41,559 bases of DNA from JBJKRF01 sp046704785 (GCA_046704785.1 JBJKRF010000138.1:1-41559), one strand, 5' to 3'; positions 17,066-25,961 are shown, counted from the first letter of the stretch. Notes: generated from the letters alone by a model not told the origin. Numbers and translations: made by a program.

Positions 17066-17093
17066 ATTTTAGGCAGCATTCACATTTTGTCAA
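17066..17093 (-). promoter_or_regulatory. Promoter of the TetR-ABC exporter operon
   Basis: On the minus strand: TTGACA (17088-17093), a 16-nt spacer, then TAAAAT (17066-17071). The -35 is a perfect sigma-70 hexamer. The operator palindrome lies just downstream. Confidence 0.8.
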
Positions 17094-17126
17094 GAGGTAG
17101 AAAGCCTATTAAACGTTGCCAAATGA

Positions 17127-17132
17127 TAGAAT
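17127..17132 (+). promoter_or_regulatory. Extended -10 of the MFS gene (leaderless start)
   Basis: TAGAAT preceded by TGA lies 6 nt before the ATG at 17139. There is no Shine-Dalgarno. No convincing -35 at 16-18 nt is visible, which is compatible with an extended -10 promoter. Confidence 0.45.
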
Positions 17133-17138
17133 CGCCGT

Positions 17139-18431
17139 ATGGCTTCCTCTGTCGAAGTTGAGCTTCGTGAGCATTTGCGCTATAACGTTGCCGTCAATAT
17201 GTCAGACGGAGCATTTTATGGTTTGGCGCTGGGCTTCGGTTCTTTCGGTACCATCGTCACATTGTTCGTCACCCGCCTGACGACCTCTCCCATTCTAATT
17301 GGAATGATCCCCTCCATCCATGCCATGTGCTGGTCATTACCACAATTGTTTACCGCCGGGCAGGTTGCCCGGTTACGTCGCTTCAAGACCAGCGTCCTGC
17401 TTTCCACCATCCACGAACGTATCCCTTTCTTCGGCTTGGCAATCGTGGCCTGGTTCTGGCCAGTCGTTGGGACACAGATAGCCCTGGCATTGACCTTCCT
17501 GATGCTGGTTTGGCAGGGATTGGGCGCCGGGGTCACTGCGAACCCCTGGCAAAGTATGATCGCCAAGATCATTCCATCGCGCGCACGCGGGACATTCTTC
17601 GGCACGCAAGCAGCAGCATCCAGTGTCATGACCAGCCTGGGAGCCGTCGCAGCCGGATACCTGTTGGCATGGCTAGATAGCCCTACCAACTTCAGCCTGT
17701 GTTTCTTAATCACTGGTGCTTTTATGGTCGTTTCGTTCGTCTTTCTGGCCCAGACACGTGAACCGACCGATACGCTCAAGGAAATTCCAACAACGAGGCG
17801 ACCTTTCTGGCATGACGCGCGGACAATCCTGCGCAAAGACAGCAACTTCCTGTGGTTTCTGGGCTCGAAAAGTATTTTTACCGTCGCCACCATGGGCTTT
17901 GCGTTCTATATCGTCTATGCGCTGGAACGCTTCAATATGGACGTGGTCACCGCCGGTTGGCTGACCGCCACATTGACCATCTCCCAGACGTTGGCCAATG
18001 CCGGAATGGGCTGGCTCGGCGACCGTTGGAGCCACCGCAACATGCTCATTTTGGGAGCAGTCACTCTCGCATTGAGTTCGCTCCTGGCCTGGGGCGCTAC
18101 AGCCTTGTGGTGGTTCTATCCCATCTTCGCCCTGGAAGGGCTGGCCAGTGTCGCGCTCTGGACGACCAGTATGACCATGACCGTCAACTTCGGCAACGAA
18201 ACCGAACGTCCCATGTACATCGGGCTGTCGAACACCCTCTCAGCGCCAACCATCATCCTGGCTCCCCTGATCGGCGGATGGTTGGCTGGCGGCATCAGCT
18301 ATCAGGCCACATTCATGGTCTCTGCCGTTGTGGGAATCATCAGCGTGGTGATGTTGTATTTTTTGGTAAAAGAGCCTCTGGGCGGCATTACGCCCCAAGT
18401 CGTCCCACCGTCCAGCCCGGAAATTCTGTAG
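17139..18431 (+). CDS. MFS transporter, 12 TM helices
   Basis: 430 residues with about twelve hydrophobic segments in two halves, split by a polar loop near residues 205-235 (REPTDTLKEIPTTRRPFWHD). Proline- and glycine-rich helices and the pattern GWLGDRWSHRN in the second half (equivalent to MFS motif A) support the major facilitator superfamily. The substrate is not evident. It diverges from the TetR/ABC exporter operon across 111 bp that contain the TetR operator, so co-regulation is possible. The C-terminal tail is proline-rich. Confidence 0.88.
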   Translation: MASSVEVELREHLRYNVAVNMSDGAFYGLALGFGSFGTIVTLFVTRLTTSPILIGMIPSIHAMCWSLPQLFTAGQVARLRRFKTSVLLSTIHERIPFFGLAIVAWFWPVVGTQIALALTFLMLVWQGLGAGVTANPWQSMIAKIIPSRARGTFFGTQAAASSVMTSLGAVAAGYLLAWLDSPTNFSLCFLITGAFMVVSFVFLAQTREPTDTLKEIPTTRRPFWHDARTILRKDSNFLWFLGSKSIFTVATMGFAFYIVYALERFNMDVVTAGWLTATLTISQTLANAGMGWLGDRWSHRNMLILGAVTLALSSLLAWGATALWWFYPIFALEGLASVALWTTSMTMTVNFGNETERPMYIGLSNTLSAPTIILAPLIGGWLAGGISYQATFMVSAVVGIISVVMLYFLVKEPLGGITPQVVPPSSPEIL

Positions 18432-18482
18432 GGTTTCCTCGTCACAAAAGATTACCCAGAAGGATAATCGCCAGGCTGACCC

Positions 18483-18511
18483 TTGAGATGGTTCTTTTGT
18501 GCTACTATAAG
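18483..18511 (+). promoter_or_regulatory. Promoter of the BMP ABC importer operon
   Basis: TTGAGA (18483-18488), a 17-nt spacer, then TATAAG (18506-18511). The start site would fall near 18518, giving a leader of about 105 nt. The leader includes the perfect 10-bp palindrome TTGTGCACAA at 18533-18542, a possible operator just downstream of the start. Confidence 0.65.
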
Positions 18512-18624
18512 ATTGGGACACTGCTTGTACCATTGTGCACAAGGAGTATAATCCAGCAGTCCAGACGGCCATTCCACAATGTGTCCCATCGTCTGGATCA
18601 TTTTTCTCTATGGAGGAGAAAATT

Positions 18625-19905
18625 ATGCGTCACCTCTACAAACTCGTTCTGTTCTTCGTTGCAGCCATGCTCGCCCTCAGCGCTTGCGGCCCAACTGCAA
18701 CCCCGACCACGGCGCCAACGTCTGCACCGGCGATGACCCAAGCGCCAGCCATGACACAGGCCCCGGCGATGACCGAAGCACCCGCCTCCACCGAATCTGC
18801 AGCGGGCACTTTCACCTTCGGTATGGTGCTGGTCGGACCGTACAATGACGCTGGCTGGAGCCAGGCCACGTACGAAGGCGGGCAATACGCGGTCGCCCAC
18901 GTGCCGAACACCAAGCTGATCTACGTCGACAACGGTTTCAGCCATCAGGGTGTTACCCCGGCACAACTGGCCGAACAGTTGGTCGCACAGGGTGCCAAAC
19001 TGATCATTTTCAACTCCGACGACTTCAAAGACGACTCCAACACCTTCGCCCAGGCTCATCCCGACATCCCCACCATTATGCTCTCCGGCGACCAGTCCTG
19101 GAAAGACGGTCAGGCCTACATGAACCTTTCTAACATGGTCAACATCATGGGCCGCATGGAATACACCAAGATGATCGCTGGCTGTGCAGCCGCCATGACC
19201 ACCCAAACCGGACAGATCGGCTACCTGGGCCCGTTGATCAACGACGAAACCCGCCGGTTGGCATCTTCTGCTTACCTGGGTGCTAAATACTGCTGGACCA
19301 ATTACCTGCACAACGACCCCGCCAAGCTAAAATTCAAAGTCACCTGGATCGGTTTCTGGTTCAACGAACCCGGCACCACCCTGGACCCCACCAAGGTCGC
19401 TGACGATTTCTTCAACAGCGGTTACGATGTGGTCATGTCAGGCATCGACACAACGGAAGCGCTGGTCGAGGCCAAGAAGTTCCACGACGCCGGCAAGAGC
19501 ACCTGGGCCGTCGCCTACGACTACAAAGACAACTGTAGCGTAGCGCCCGATATCTGCCTGGGCGTGCCCTATTTCAACTGGGGCCCGGCCATCGCCGCAG
19601 AAATTCAAAAGGCGGCCAATGGAAACTTCACACAAGACTGGCAATGGAACGGCCCGGACTGGACCAACATCAACAATCCGGATACCAGCGCCGTCGGCTT
19701 CAACAAAGGCCCGGCCCTCAGCAGCGACGCCTCCGCCGCCGTGGACAAACTCACCGGTGAACTGGCAAACGGCCTGAACTTGTGGAAAGGCCCGCTCAAT
19801 CTGCAGGATGGCACGACCTACCTGGCAGACGGTGTAGCCGCCACCGATCAACAAATCTGGTACCTGCCACAATTGCTCGAAGGCATGGATGGTGCTTCGA
19901 AGTAA
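18625..19905 (+). CDS. BMP family substrate-binding lipoprotein of an ABC importer
   Basis: 426 residues. The signal peptide ends in a lipobox (LALSAC, lipidated C21). A low-complexity A/P/T/M linker (about 22-60) carries three AMTQAP/AMTEAP repeats. The BMP/PnrA-like domain follows: MVLVGPYNDAGWSQATYEGG at the ligand pocket, then YVDNGFSHQ, KLIIFNSDDFKDD and the later SGIDTTEALVEAKKF. BMP proteins typically bind nucleosides, which fits the ATPase and two permeases that follow. GGAGGAG 7 bp before the ATG at 18625 fixes the start and excludes an upstream in-frame ATG. A hairpin after the stop probably trims readthrough, giving more binding protein than ATPase. Confidence 0.92.
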   Translation: MRHLYKLVLFFVAAMLALSACGPTATPTTAPTSAPAMTQAPAMTQAPAMTEAPASTESAAGTFTFGMVLVGPYNDAGWSQATYEGGQYAVAHVPNTKLIYVDNGFSHQGVTPAQLAEQLVAQGAKLIIFNSDDFKDDSNTFAQAHPDIPTIMLSGDQSWKDGQAYMNLSNMVNIMGRMEYTKMIAGCAAAMTTQTGQIGYLGPLINDETRRLASSAYLGAKYCWTNYLHNDPAKLKFKVTWIGFWFNEPGTTLDPTKVADDFFNSGYDVVMSGIDTTEALVEAKKFHDAGKSTWAVAYDYKDNCSVAPDICLGVPYFNWGPAIAAEIQKAANGNFTQDWQWNGPDWTNINNPDTSAVGFNKGPALSSDASAAVDKLTGELANGLNLWKGPLNLQDGTTYLADGVAATDQQIWYLPQLLEGMDGASK

Positions 19906-19916
19906 CTCTGCTCGAT

Positions 19917-19950
19917 AGCGGGGGAGGGCGTTTGCCTTCCCCCGCTTTTT
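19917..19950 (+). terminator. Intra-operon terminator/attenuator after the binding protein
   Basis: A 13-bp GC-rich stem (one G-U pair; left arm 19917-19929, right arm 19934-19946) with a GTTT loop is followed by TTTT. It lies between the binding-protein gene and the ATPase gene, as is common where the binding protein is needed in excess. Confidence 0.82.
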
Positions 19951-19982
19951 GCTGTATAACTTGAAGCAAAGGAGCCAGCCCT

Positions 19983-21476
19983 ATGCACGTCGAACTCCGC
20001 CGCATTCACAAGCATTTCGGCAAGGTTCACGCGAACGACGATATTTCGCTGACTATCCCATCCGGAACGATTCAAGGAATCCTGGGGGAAAACGGAGCGG
20101 GCAAAAGCACGCTCATGAAAATCTTGTCGGGCTTCATTCAAGCTGACAGCGGGGACATCCTGCTGGACGACAAACCTGTCATTATCCATTCTCCTGCCGA
20201 TGCCATTCAACACGGGATCGGTATGCTGCACCAAGACCCACTCGATTTTCCACCCATGCGGCTGATCGACAATTTCTTATTGGGCCACGCAAGCGGCCTG
20301 TTTCCCAACAGAAAACAGGCCATACAGGACTTCCGCAAGCTGGCAGCCCAATTCGATTTTTCCCTCGACCCCGATTCTTACGTCGACACGCTCACGGTTG
20401 GCGAGCGCCAACAACTTGAGATTTTGCGCCTGCTCTGGTTGGGCGCCCACATCCTCATCCTGGACGAACCCACCACGGGCATCAGCGCCAGCCAGAAAGA
20501 GAAACTGTTCGAAACGCTCCGCACCCTGGCAAAGCAGGGCATGACGATTATCTTCGTCTCGCATAAGCTGGAAGACGTGGAAGTGTTGTGCCACACGGTG
20601 GCCGTATTACGCGCCGGCAAGCTGGTCGGCAAGACCAAAGCACCGTTCCAGGCCGCCAAACTGGTGGAAATGATGTTCGGCAAGGAAATCTCCCTCGGCG
20701 CGCGAGACGTCGCCGAACCGGGGCGCAGCGTCCTGGCGTTACGCGCACTGGCTATCGAAGGGGGACGTCTGCACATGTCGGGGATCGATCTCGACGCCCA
20801 TGCCGGTGAAGTCATCGGGTTGGCCGGGCTGGAAGGCAGCGGACAGGGCCCTTTCATCCGCGCCTGCGCCGGGCTGATACGTCCGGTCTCCGGGCAGGTG
20901 CTCGTCAACGACCACGACCTGACCGGCAAGTCGTACCACGCTTTCAAACGGGACGGCGTTTCCTTCCTGCCCGCCTCGCGCATGGAAGAAGGCCTGGTGC
21001 CCGGCCTGACGCTGATGGAGCATTTCGTGCTCGCCGAGGAGATGAGCGGCCTGTTCATCGACCAGGAACAGGGCAACCGGCTTGCGCAGGAACGTATCCA
21101 ATCGTTCAACATTCGCGGCACGCCCCTCAGCACCGTCGAGTCGCTCTCCGGCGGCAACCAGCAGCGCGCCTTGCTGGCTATGTTGCGCACACCGCTCTCG
21201 CTGATCCTGTTGGAACATCCCACGCGCGGCCTGGACATCGAGTCAGCCATCTACATCTGGGGCAAACTGAAGGAACGCTGCAAGCAAGGCGCCACCATCG
21301 TTTTCATTTCATCCGACCTGGAAGAGATTCTGCAATACAGCGACCGCGTGCTGGTCTTTTTCAGTGGGCAGGTAACCTCCCCTCTGGATGCTAATGCGTT
21401 AACCATCGCCAGGCTGGGAGAATTGATCGGCGGTATGGGCTGGACCAACTCACCCGATTCAGGAAAACAGGCATGA
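19983..21476 (+). CDS. Nucleoside-type ABC importer ATPase with two ABC domains
   Basis: 497 residues with tandem ABC domains in the RbsA/YufO style. Domain 1 has Walker A GENGAGKS (about 35-42), signature-like LTVGERQQLEIL and Walker B LILDEPTTGIS. Domain 2 has a degenerate Walker A (GLEGSGQG), a good signature LSGGNQQRALLAML and LILLEHPTRGLDIES. In this family the second half is the less active one. It contacts the two permeases encoded directly downstream; the first of those overlaps its stop codon by 4 bp. Role: energising uptake of the ligand bound by the BMP lipoprotein, probably a nucleoside. Confidence 0.95.
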   Translation: MHVELRRIHKHFGKVHANDDISLTIPSGTIQGILGENGAGKSTLMKILSGFIQADSGDILLDDKPVIIHSPADAIQHGIGMLHQDPLDFPPMRLIDNFLLGHASGLFPNRKQAIQDFRKLAAQFDFSLDPDSYVDTLTVGERQQLEILRLLWLGAHILILDEPTTGISASQKEKLFETLRTLAKQGMTIIFVSHKLEDVEVLCHTVAVLRAGKLVGKTKAPFQAAKLVEMMFGKEISLGARDVAEPGRSVLALRALAIEGGRLHMSGIDLDAHAGEVIGLAGLEGSGQGPFIRACAGLIRPVSGQVLVNDHDLTGKSYHAFKRDGVSFLPASRMEEGLVPGLTLMEHFVLAEEMSGLFIDQEQGNRLAQERIQSFNIRGTPLSTVESLSGGNQQRALLAMLRTPLSLILLEHPTRGLDIESAIYIWGKLKERCKQGATIVFISSDLEEILQYSDRVLVFFSGQVTSPLDANALTIARLGELIGGMGWTNSPDSGKQA

Positions 21477-22516
21477 AGAATAACCTCTGGATCAGCCTTG
21501 GCTTTCAAGCCCTGGCCTTGATTCTGGCTTTGGCATTTACAACCGTCGTGTTGTTGGCCGCAGGCGCGCCCCCAATCGATGCGTACGTCAGCGTCGTCAA
21601 AGGCACCTTCAGTTCGTTGGACAATATCAGCAATGTATTGACCGCCTGGGCCCCCTTATTATTGACTACTGCCGGTGTATTGATCACTTTCGCCGCCGGA
21701 TTATGGAACATCGGTATCGAGGGCCAGGTGACACTTGGCGCGATTTTCACAACCGCTGCGCTGCGCGCCCTGCAAACCGGGCCGTTGCCGCCCTGGTCGG
21801 TGCTGGTGATTGGCTTTTTAGCCGGGATGATCGGCGGCGCGCTTTGGGCGGCGCTGGCCGGCGCGCTCAAAACCTTCGGCGGAGTCAATGAGATTTTCGG
21901 TGGGCTGGGACTCAATTTCGTCGCAAACGCCCTTACCATCTATCTGATTTTCGGTCCATGGAAAAGGCCCGGTGTAGCCTCCTTGAGCGGTACGTTGATC
22001 TTCCCTCAGGAATTGTGGCTTCCGACGTTACCCAAAATGCAGCTCAGTCCCTGGTCGCTGGGCATTAGCATCTTGTCCGTCATTATCGTCTACTTTTTAT
22101 TGCGCAACACCTACTTCGGCCTGCGACTCAAAGCAGTGGGAAAGAATATACGGGCAGCCTTCCTGCTGGGCGTCCCCACCTGGAAATATATGATGCTCTC
22201 CTTTCTTCTGTGTGGAGCCCTGGCCGGTTTGGCCGGTGCGGTGCAGGTCATGGCTGTCTACCACCGCTTGCTGCCCAACATTTCGAATGGGTACGGGTTC
22301 CTGGGCCTGCTGGTTGCCATGCTGGTGAATTACCAGGCAATCTGGGCCGCCCCGGTCGCGTTGATTTATGCAGCCTTGAACATTGGCGGCATCCAATTGC
22401 CCATTCTCCTGAAGCTGGACTCGTCGCTCTCCGGTGTTCTGCAAGGCGTCCTCGTCTTATTCGTCCTGCTGGTGGAAGGCGCACGGCAGCGCATTTTCGA
22501 GAAACGACAGGCATAA
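21473..22516 (+). CDS. ABC importer permease 1 (nucleoside type)
   Basis: 347 residues with about 8-10 membrane helices, of the BPD_transp_2 family (RbsC/YufP-like). FAAGLWNIGIEGQVTLGAIF is the characteristic conserved segment of this family. The late helix pair carries KNIRAAFLLGVPTWKYMMLSF, a cytoplasmic coupling region. The ATG overlaps the ATPase stop (ATGA), and the second permease follows 2 bp after its stop. It forms the membrane channel as a heterodimer with that protein. Confidence 0.93.
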   Translation: MKNNLWISLGFQALALILALAFTTVVLLAAGAPPIDAYVSVVKGTFSSLDNISNVLTAWAPLLLTTAGVLITFAAGLWNIGIEGQVTLGAIFTTAALRALQTGPLPPWSVLVIGFLAGMIGGALWAALAGALKTFGGVNEIFGGLGLNFVANALTIYLIFGPWKRPGVASLSGTLIFPQELWLPTLPKMQLSPWSLGISILSVIIVYFLLRNTYFGLRLKAVGKNIRAAFLLGVPTWKYMMLSFLLCGALAGLAGAVQVMAVYHRLLPNISNGYGFLGLLVAMLVNYQAIWAAPVALIYAALNIGGIQLPILLKLDSSLSGVLQGVLVLFVLLVEGARQRIFEKRQA

Positions 22517-22518
22517 CC

Positions 22519-23517
22519 ATGGACATATCCACACTACTGAATGGTCTGGCAGGAGTCGTCTCCGGCGCGGCGCCGGTCATGTTCGCCGTCATTGGCGAAA
22601 CGATTACCGAGCGGGCCGGCGTCATCAACCTCTCATGGAATGGTACCATTTTGCTATCGGCCATGGGCGCCTTTGCCGTGGCTGTAGGCACCAACAGCCT
22701 GCTGCTTGGTTTTCTGGCGGGCGCGCTGATCGGCGCATTCGTGGCGCTTATCGTCGCTTTTAGCAGCATCACGCTGAAACAATCACAGGTGGCTGTCGGC
22801 TTCGTGTTGGCGCTTCTGTGTCTCAGCCTGTCCTACTTCCTCGGCCATGCTTACGTGGGTCAGGCCGGGCCACGCATCAACGCCTTGTCGATTCCCCTTT
22901 TGAGCAACATTCCTATCCTGGGTCCCTTGTTTTTCGCCCAAGATATAGCCACCTATCTCAGCTACGTGGTCATCTTTTTGGCTTGGTTCTGGATCTATCG
23001 CACGCGCCCCGGTCTGATGCTCCAGGGCATTGGCGAACGCCCGGCGGCAGCGTTCGTGCGCGGCGCCAACGTCAATCGCTTGCGCTACATCTACACGGTT
23101 GTGGGCGGCGCTATCGGCGGGTTGGCCGGGCCCACTTTTTCACTGAGCGTCAAAGCCGGTTGGGCCGGGCCGCTCTCCGGCCTGGATGGGTACGGTTGGA
23201 TCGCGCTGGCAATTACCATCTTCGGTGGCTGGGATCCGCTGCGGACGGCGTTCGGCACCTATCTCTTTTCACTGCTGCAATGGCTGGGGCTCGTCCTGCA
23301 ACCGGCGCTGCCCGGCATTCCCTCCCAGGTCTTGCAAGTTGCGCCTTTCCCCTTGATGATTCTGACGCTCTTGTTCGTCAACATTGGCAACGCCGAATGG
23401 GTCGAGCGCACGCTGGCCGGCCTGCCGGAGCCTACCCGCCATGCCATCGCCAGATTACTGCGCGCCTTGCGGGCCACGCCTCCGGCAGCTCTGGGGATTC
23501 CCTTCGACACCGAGTAA
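22519..23517 (+). CDS. ABC importer permease 2 (nucleoside type)
   Basis: 332 residues with about 8-9 membrane helices, homologous to YufQ-like permeases. GETITERAGVINLSWNGTIL is the family's N-terminal hallmark, and the coupling region GIGERPAAAFVRGANVNRLRYI lies in the second half. The start at 22519 gives the standard length; a longer open frame upstream lies inside permease 1. The threonine synthase gene follows after 17 bp on the same strand. Confidence 0.93.
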   Translation: MDISTLLNGLAGVVSGAAPVMFAVIGETITERAGVINLSWNGTILLSAMGAFAVAVGTNSLLLGFLAGALIGAFVALIVAFSSITLKQSQVAVGFVLALLCLSLSYFLGHAYVGQAGPRINALSIPLLSNIPILGPLFFAQDIATYLSYVVIFLAWFWIYRTRPGLMLQGIGERPAAAFVRGANVNRLRYIYTVVGGAIGGLAGPTFSLSVKAGWAGPLSGLDGYGWIALAITIFGGWDPLRTAFGTYLFSLLQWLGLVLQPALPGIPSQVLQVAPFPLMILTLLFVNIGNAEWVERTLAGLPEPTRHAIARLLRALRATPPAALGIPFDTE

Positions 23518-23534
23518 AGTCGCAGCCTCAACGT

Positions 23535-24776
23535 ATGGATAAATTCATTGGTTATCACTGCTCGCTGTGCGGCTCCGAATATCTTCCGGGGCAGGTAACG
23601 TATACCTGCCCTAAAGACGGGGGCAACCTCGACCTGCGCCTGGACTACGCCGCCATCCGCAAAAAGTACCAGCCCGAGGACTTGCTCTCCCGCGACGCCT
23701 CATCCCTGTGGCGTTATCTACCCCTTTTGCCGGTGTCCGACCCGCGAGCCGACCAGACTCCCCTGGGCCTGGCCGGCGGGACGCCGGTCTATACCCTGCC
23801 CAGGCTGGCAACCAGCCTGGGGCTGAAAAATGTCTGGCTCAAGGACGAGAGCCGCAACCCGACGGCTTCTTTCAAAGACCGTGCCAGCGCCGTAGTGGTG
23901 GCGCGCGCGCGGGAGATCAAAGCCGAAATCGTTGTAACAGCCTCCACCGGGAACGCCGGCGCCGCCCTGGCCGGCATGGCCGCCGCCGTTGGGCAGAAAG
24001 CCATCATCTTTGCCCCCAAGAACGCGCCGCCGGCCAAGGTGGCGCAACTGCTCGTCTTCGGTGCCCAAGTGCTGCTCGTTGATGGAAGCTACGACGATGC
24101 CTTCGACCTGACCGTCCAGGCCGCCGACGAGTTCGGCTGGTATTGTCGCAACACCGGCTACAACCCGTTCACTGCCGAGGGCAAAAAGACGGCAGCCTTC
24201 GAAATCTGGGGTTGGGGCGAAACCGACAATGCGCCCGAGCTTTCCGCGCTGACGATCTTTGTTCCCGTAGGCGACGGGAATATCATCTCCGGGTTGCATA
24301 AAGGCTTCAAAGACCTGCTGGAACTCGGCTGGCTGGAAAAGCCCCCGCGCCTGGTGGGCGTACAGGCCCAGGGTTCGGCAGCCATCGCCAACGCCTTTCG
24401 TGCCGGAACCGAAAAGATCGTTCCCGTGCAGGCGAACACCCTGGCCGACAGTATTTCGGTAGACCTGCCACGCGATGGAGTCCGCGCCGTACGCGCGGCG
24501 CGCGAGACGGGCGGAACCTTCGTCACCGTTTCAGATGCAGAGATACTCAAAGCGCTGGCCGAACTCGGTAAGGTGGGGGTTTTTGCAGAGCCGGCCGGAG
24601 CGACTGCTTACGCCGGTTTGACGGCAGCCGCACGTGACGGGTGGTTAGAACCGGATTCTCCCGTCCTGGTGTTAAATACCGGGAGCGGGCTCAAGGATGT
24701 GCATGCAGCCATGCAAGCCGTCCCCGCCGCGCCAATCATCCAACCCACCCTGGAGGCCCTCAAACGCGTTCTATGA
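23535..24776 (+). CDS. thrC: Threonine synthase
   Basis: PLP enzyme that converts O-phosphohomoserine to threonine. 413 residues. An N-terminal zinc-ribbon-like segment has four cysteines (C9, C12 in YHCSLCGSEY, then YTCPKDGGNLDLR). The fold-type II core follows, with the Schiff-base lysine near K114 in DESRNPTASFKDRASA. The phosphate-binding loop is STGNAGAALAGMA and LVLNTGSGLKD lies near the end. The zinc-ribbon-bearing short form is common in archaea and many bacteria. Its stop overlaps the start of the AI-2E gene (ATGA), so it is in one transcriptional unit with the importer and the transporter-like gene. Confidence 0.93.
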   Translation: MDKFIGYHCSLCGSEYLPGQVTYTCPKDGGNLDLRLDYAAIRKKYQPEDLLSRDASSLWRYLPLLPVSDPRADQTPLGLAGGTPVYTLPRLATSLGLKNVWLKDESRNPTASFKDRASAVVVARAREIKAEIVVTASTGNAGAALAGMAAAVGQKAIIFAPKNAPPAKVAQLLVFGAQVLLVDGSYDDAFDLTVQAADEFGWYCRNTGYNPFTAEGKKTAAFEIWGWGETDNAPELSALTIFVPVGDGNIISGLHKGFKDLLELGWLEKPPRLVGVQAQGSAAIANAFRAGTEKIVPVQANTLADSISVDLPRDGVRAVRAARETGGTFVTVSDAEILKALAELGKVGVFAEPAGATAYAGLTAAARDGWLEPDSPVLVLNTGSGLKDVHAAMQAVPAAPIIQPTLEALKRVL

Positions 24777-25957
24777 AGAGCACCTCGGATTTTTCTTTCC
24801 GGTACATTGGGCTGCTCTTATTGGTGATTCTGGTTGCCGCGGTGCTCTGGTACGTCCGCGAAGTCATTCGGCCGCTGATAACAGCAGCGCTGATCGCTTA
24901 CTTGCTCAGCCCGTTGGTCAACCTGCTGACCGAGAGATTGCGTTTGTCGCGTAAATTGGCGGCAAACGTCGTCTTCTTTGTGGCCGTGATCCTGCTGGTT
25001 TCCATCCCGGCGGTGGTCATTCCAACCGTCTTCGACGACGCCAATACCGTCATTGCGGATTTGAGCCGCTTGTTCAACAACTTGGAAAGCACACTGAACC
25101 AACCGGCCCAAATTTTCGGTGTGCACGTTTACCTGGGAGCGATTATTCCCAATATCCGCAGCAATGTGACGGGCAGACTCAATCCTCAGCCGGGGCAAGC
25201 CTTGCAACTGTTGCAAACGACTTCACGCGGCTTTTTGTGGTTCCTTGTCATCATGGTCAGCACCTACTATTTGATGGTCGATTGGGTGGACTTGCGCGGC
25301 TGGCTGATTCGGCTGGCCCCAGAAGACCAACGAGGCGACATCACACGCCTCTACATGGAAATCCGCGAGGTATGGCTGCGCTATTTACAAGGCCAGGTGC
25401 GCCTGATGCTGATTCTGATGATCATTTATGCCATAGCCTGGTCGGTCATCGGCGTGCCGGGTGCAATTCTGCTGGGCATCCTGGCCGGGTTGCTCAATCT
25501 GTTGCCAGAAGTTGGGCCGTTCCTGATCGCCATCCTGGCAACGCTGGTGGCGCTGCTCGAAGGTTCCACCTTCCTGCCGATTTCGCACGTCTGGTTTGCC
25601 GCTCTCACGCTGGGTCTATACCTTTTGCTCAATAACTTCAAGACCATCTGGCTGCAGCCGCGCATCCTGGGCCGCAGCGTGCTTCTGCACGAAGGCGTGG
25701 TTTTCGTCGCCATTATCGTGGCCCTGGTTTTGCAGGGATTTCTGGGCGTGCTGATCGTGGTGCCGTTACTGGCCTCATTGGGTGTGATCGGGCGCTACGC
25801 CCGTCGCCGCATGTTGGGACTTCCCCCCTTCGACGACCCGGAAGCGCCGGTGGAACCAGAGACGGACTCCCCGCAGCCGGACAGCAATGCCAACCAAAAC
25901 TCCTCTGCATCCAAGCAAAAGACACTCCGAAAGACCAACAAAAGTATGGGAAAATAG
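24773..25957 (+). CDS. AI-2E family transporter (TerC/YdiK-like membrane protein)
   Basis: 394 residues. The family topology is visible: two or three N-terminal helices (about 8-28, 30-48, 64-86), a soluble region of about 100 residues, then a cluster of helices. The conserved PxVxP-type stretch GVPGAILLGILAGLLNLLPEVGPF lies inside that cluster. The final part has PRILGRSVLLHEGVVFVAIIV, characteristic of AI-2E proteins. Members have been linked to autoinducer-2 export, sodium/proton exchange and other roles, so the substrate is undetermined. A polar, Q/S/N/K-rich tail of about 45 residues ends the protein. Confidence 0.92.
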   Translation: MKSTSDFSFRYIGLLLLVILVAAVLWYVREVIRPLITAALIAYLLSPLVNLLTERLRLSRKLAANVVFFVAVILLVSIPAVVIPTVFDDANTVIADLSRLFNNLESTLNQPAQIFGVHVYLGAIIPNIRSNVTGRLNPQPGQALQLLQTTSRGFLWFLVIMVSTYYLMVDWVDLRGWLIRLAPEDQRGDITRLYMEIREVWLRYLQGQVRLMLILMIIYAIAWSVIGVPGAILLGILAGLLNLLPEVGPFLIAILATLVALLEGSTFLPISHVWFAALTLGLYLLLNNFKTIWLQPRILGRSVLLHEGVVFVAIIVALVLQGFLGVLIVVPLLASLGVIGRYARRRMLGLPPFDDPEAPVEPETDSPQPDSNANQNSSASKQKTLRKTNKSMGK

Positions 25958-25961
25958 AGAC

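Noticed and set aside
22818..24776. A single 652-codon frame that would fuse part of permease 2 to threonine synthase
   Set aside because: Its first ~240 codons read permease 2 in another frame; the threonine synthase has its own ATG at 23535.
23535..24776. Cysteate synthase or another threonine-synthase-like enzyme instead of ThrC
   Set aside because: The zinc-ribbon N-terminus and short form fit threonine synthase best, though eye inspection cannot fully exclude a paralogue.
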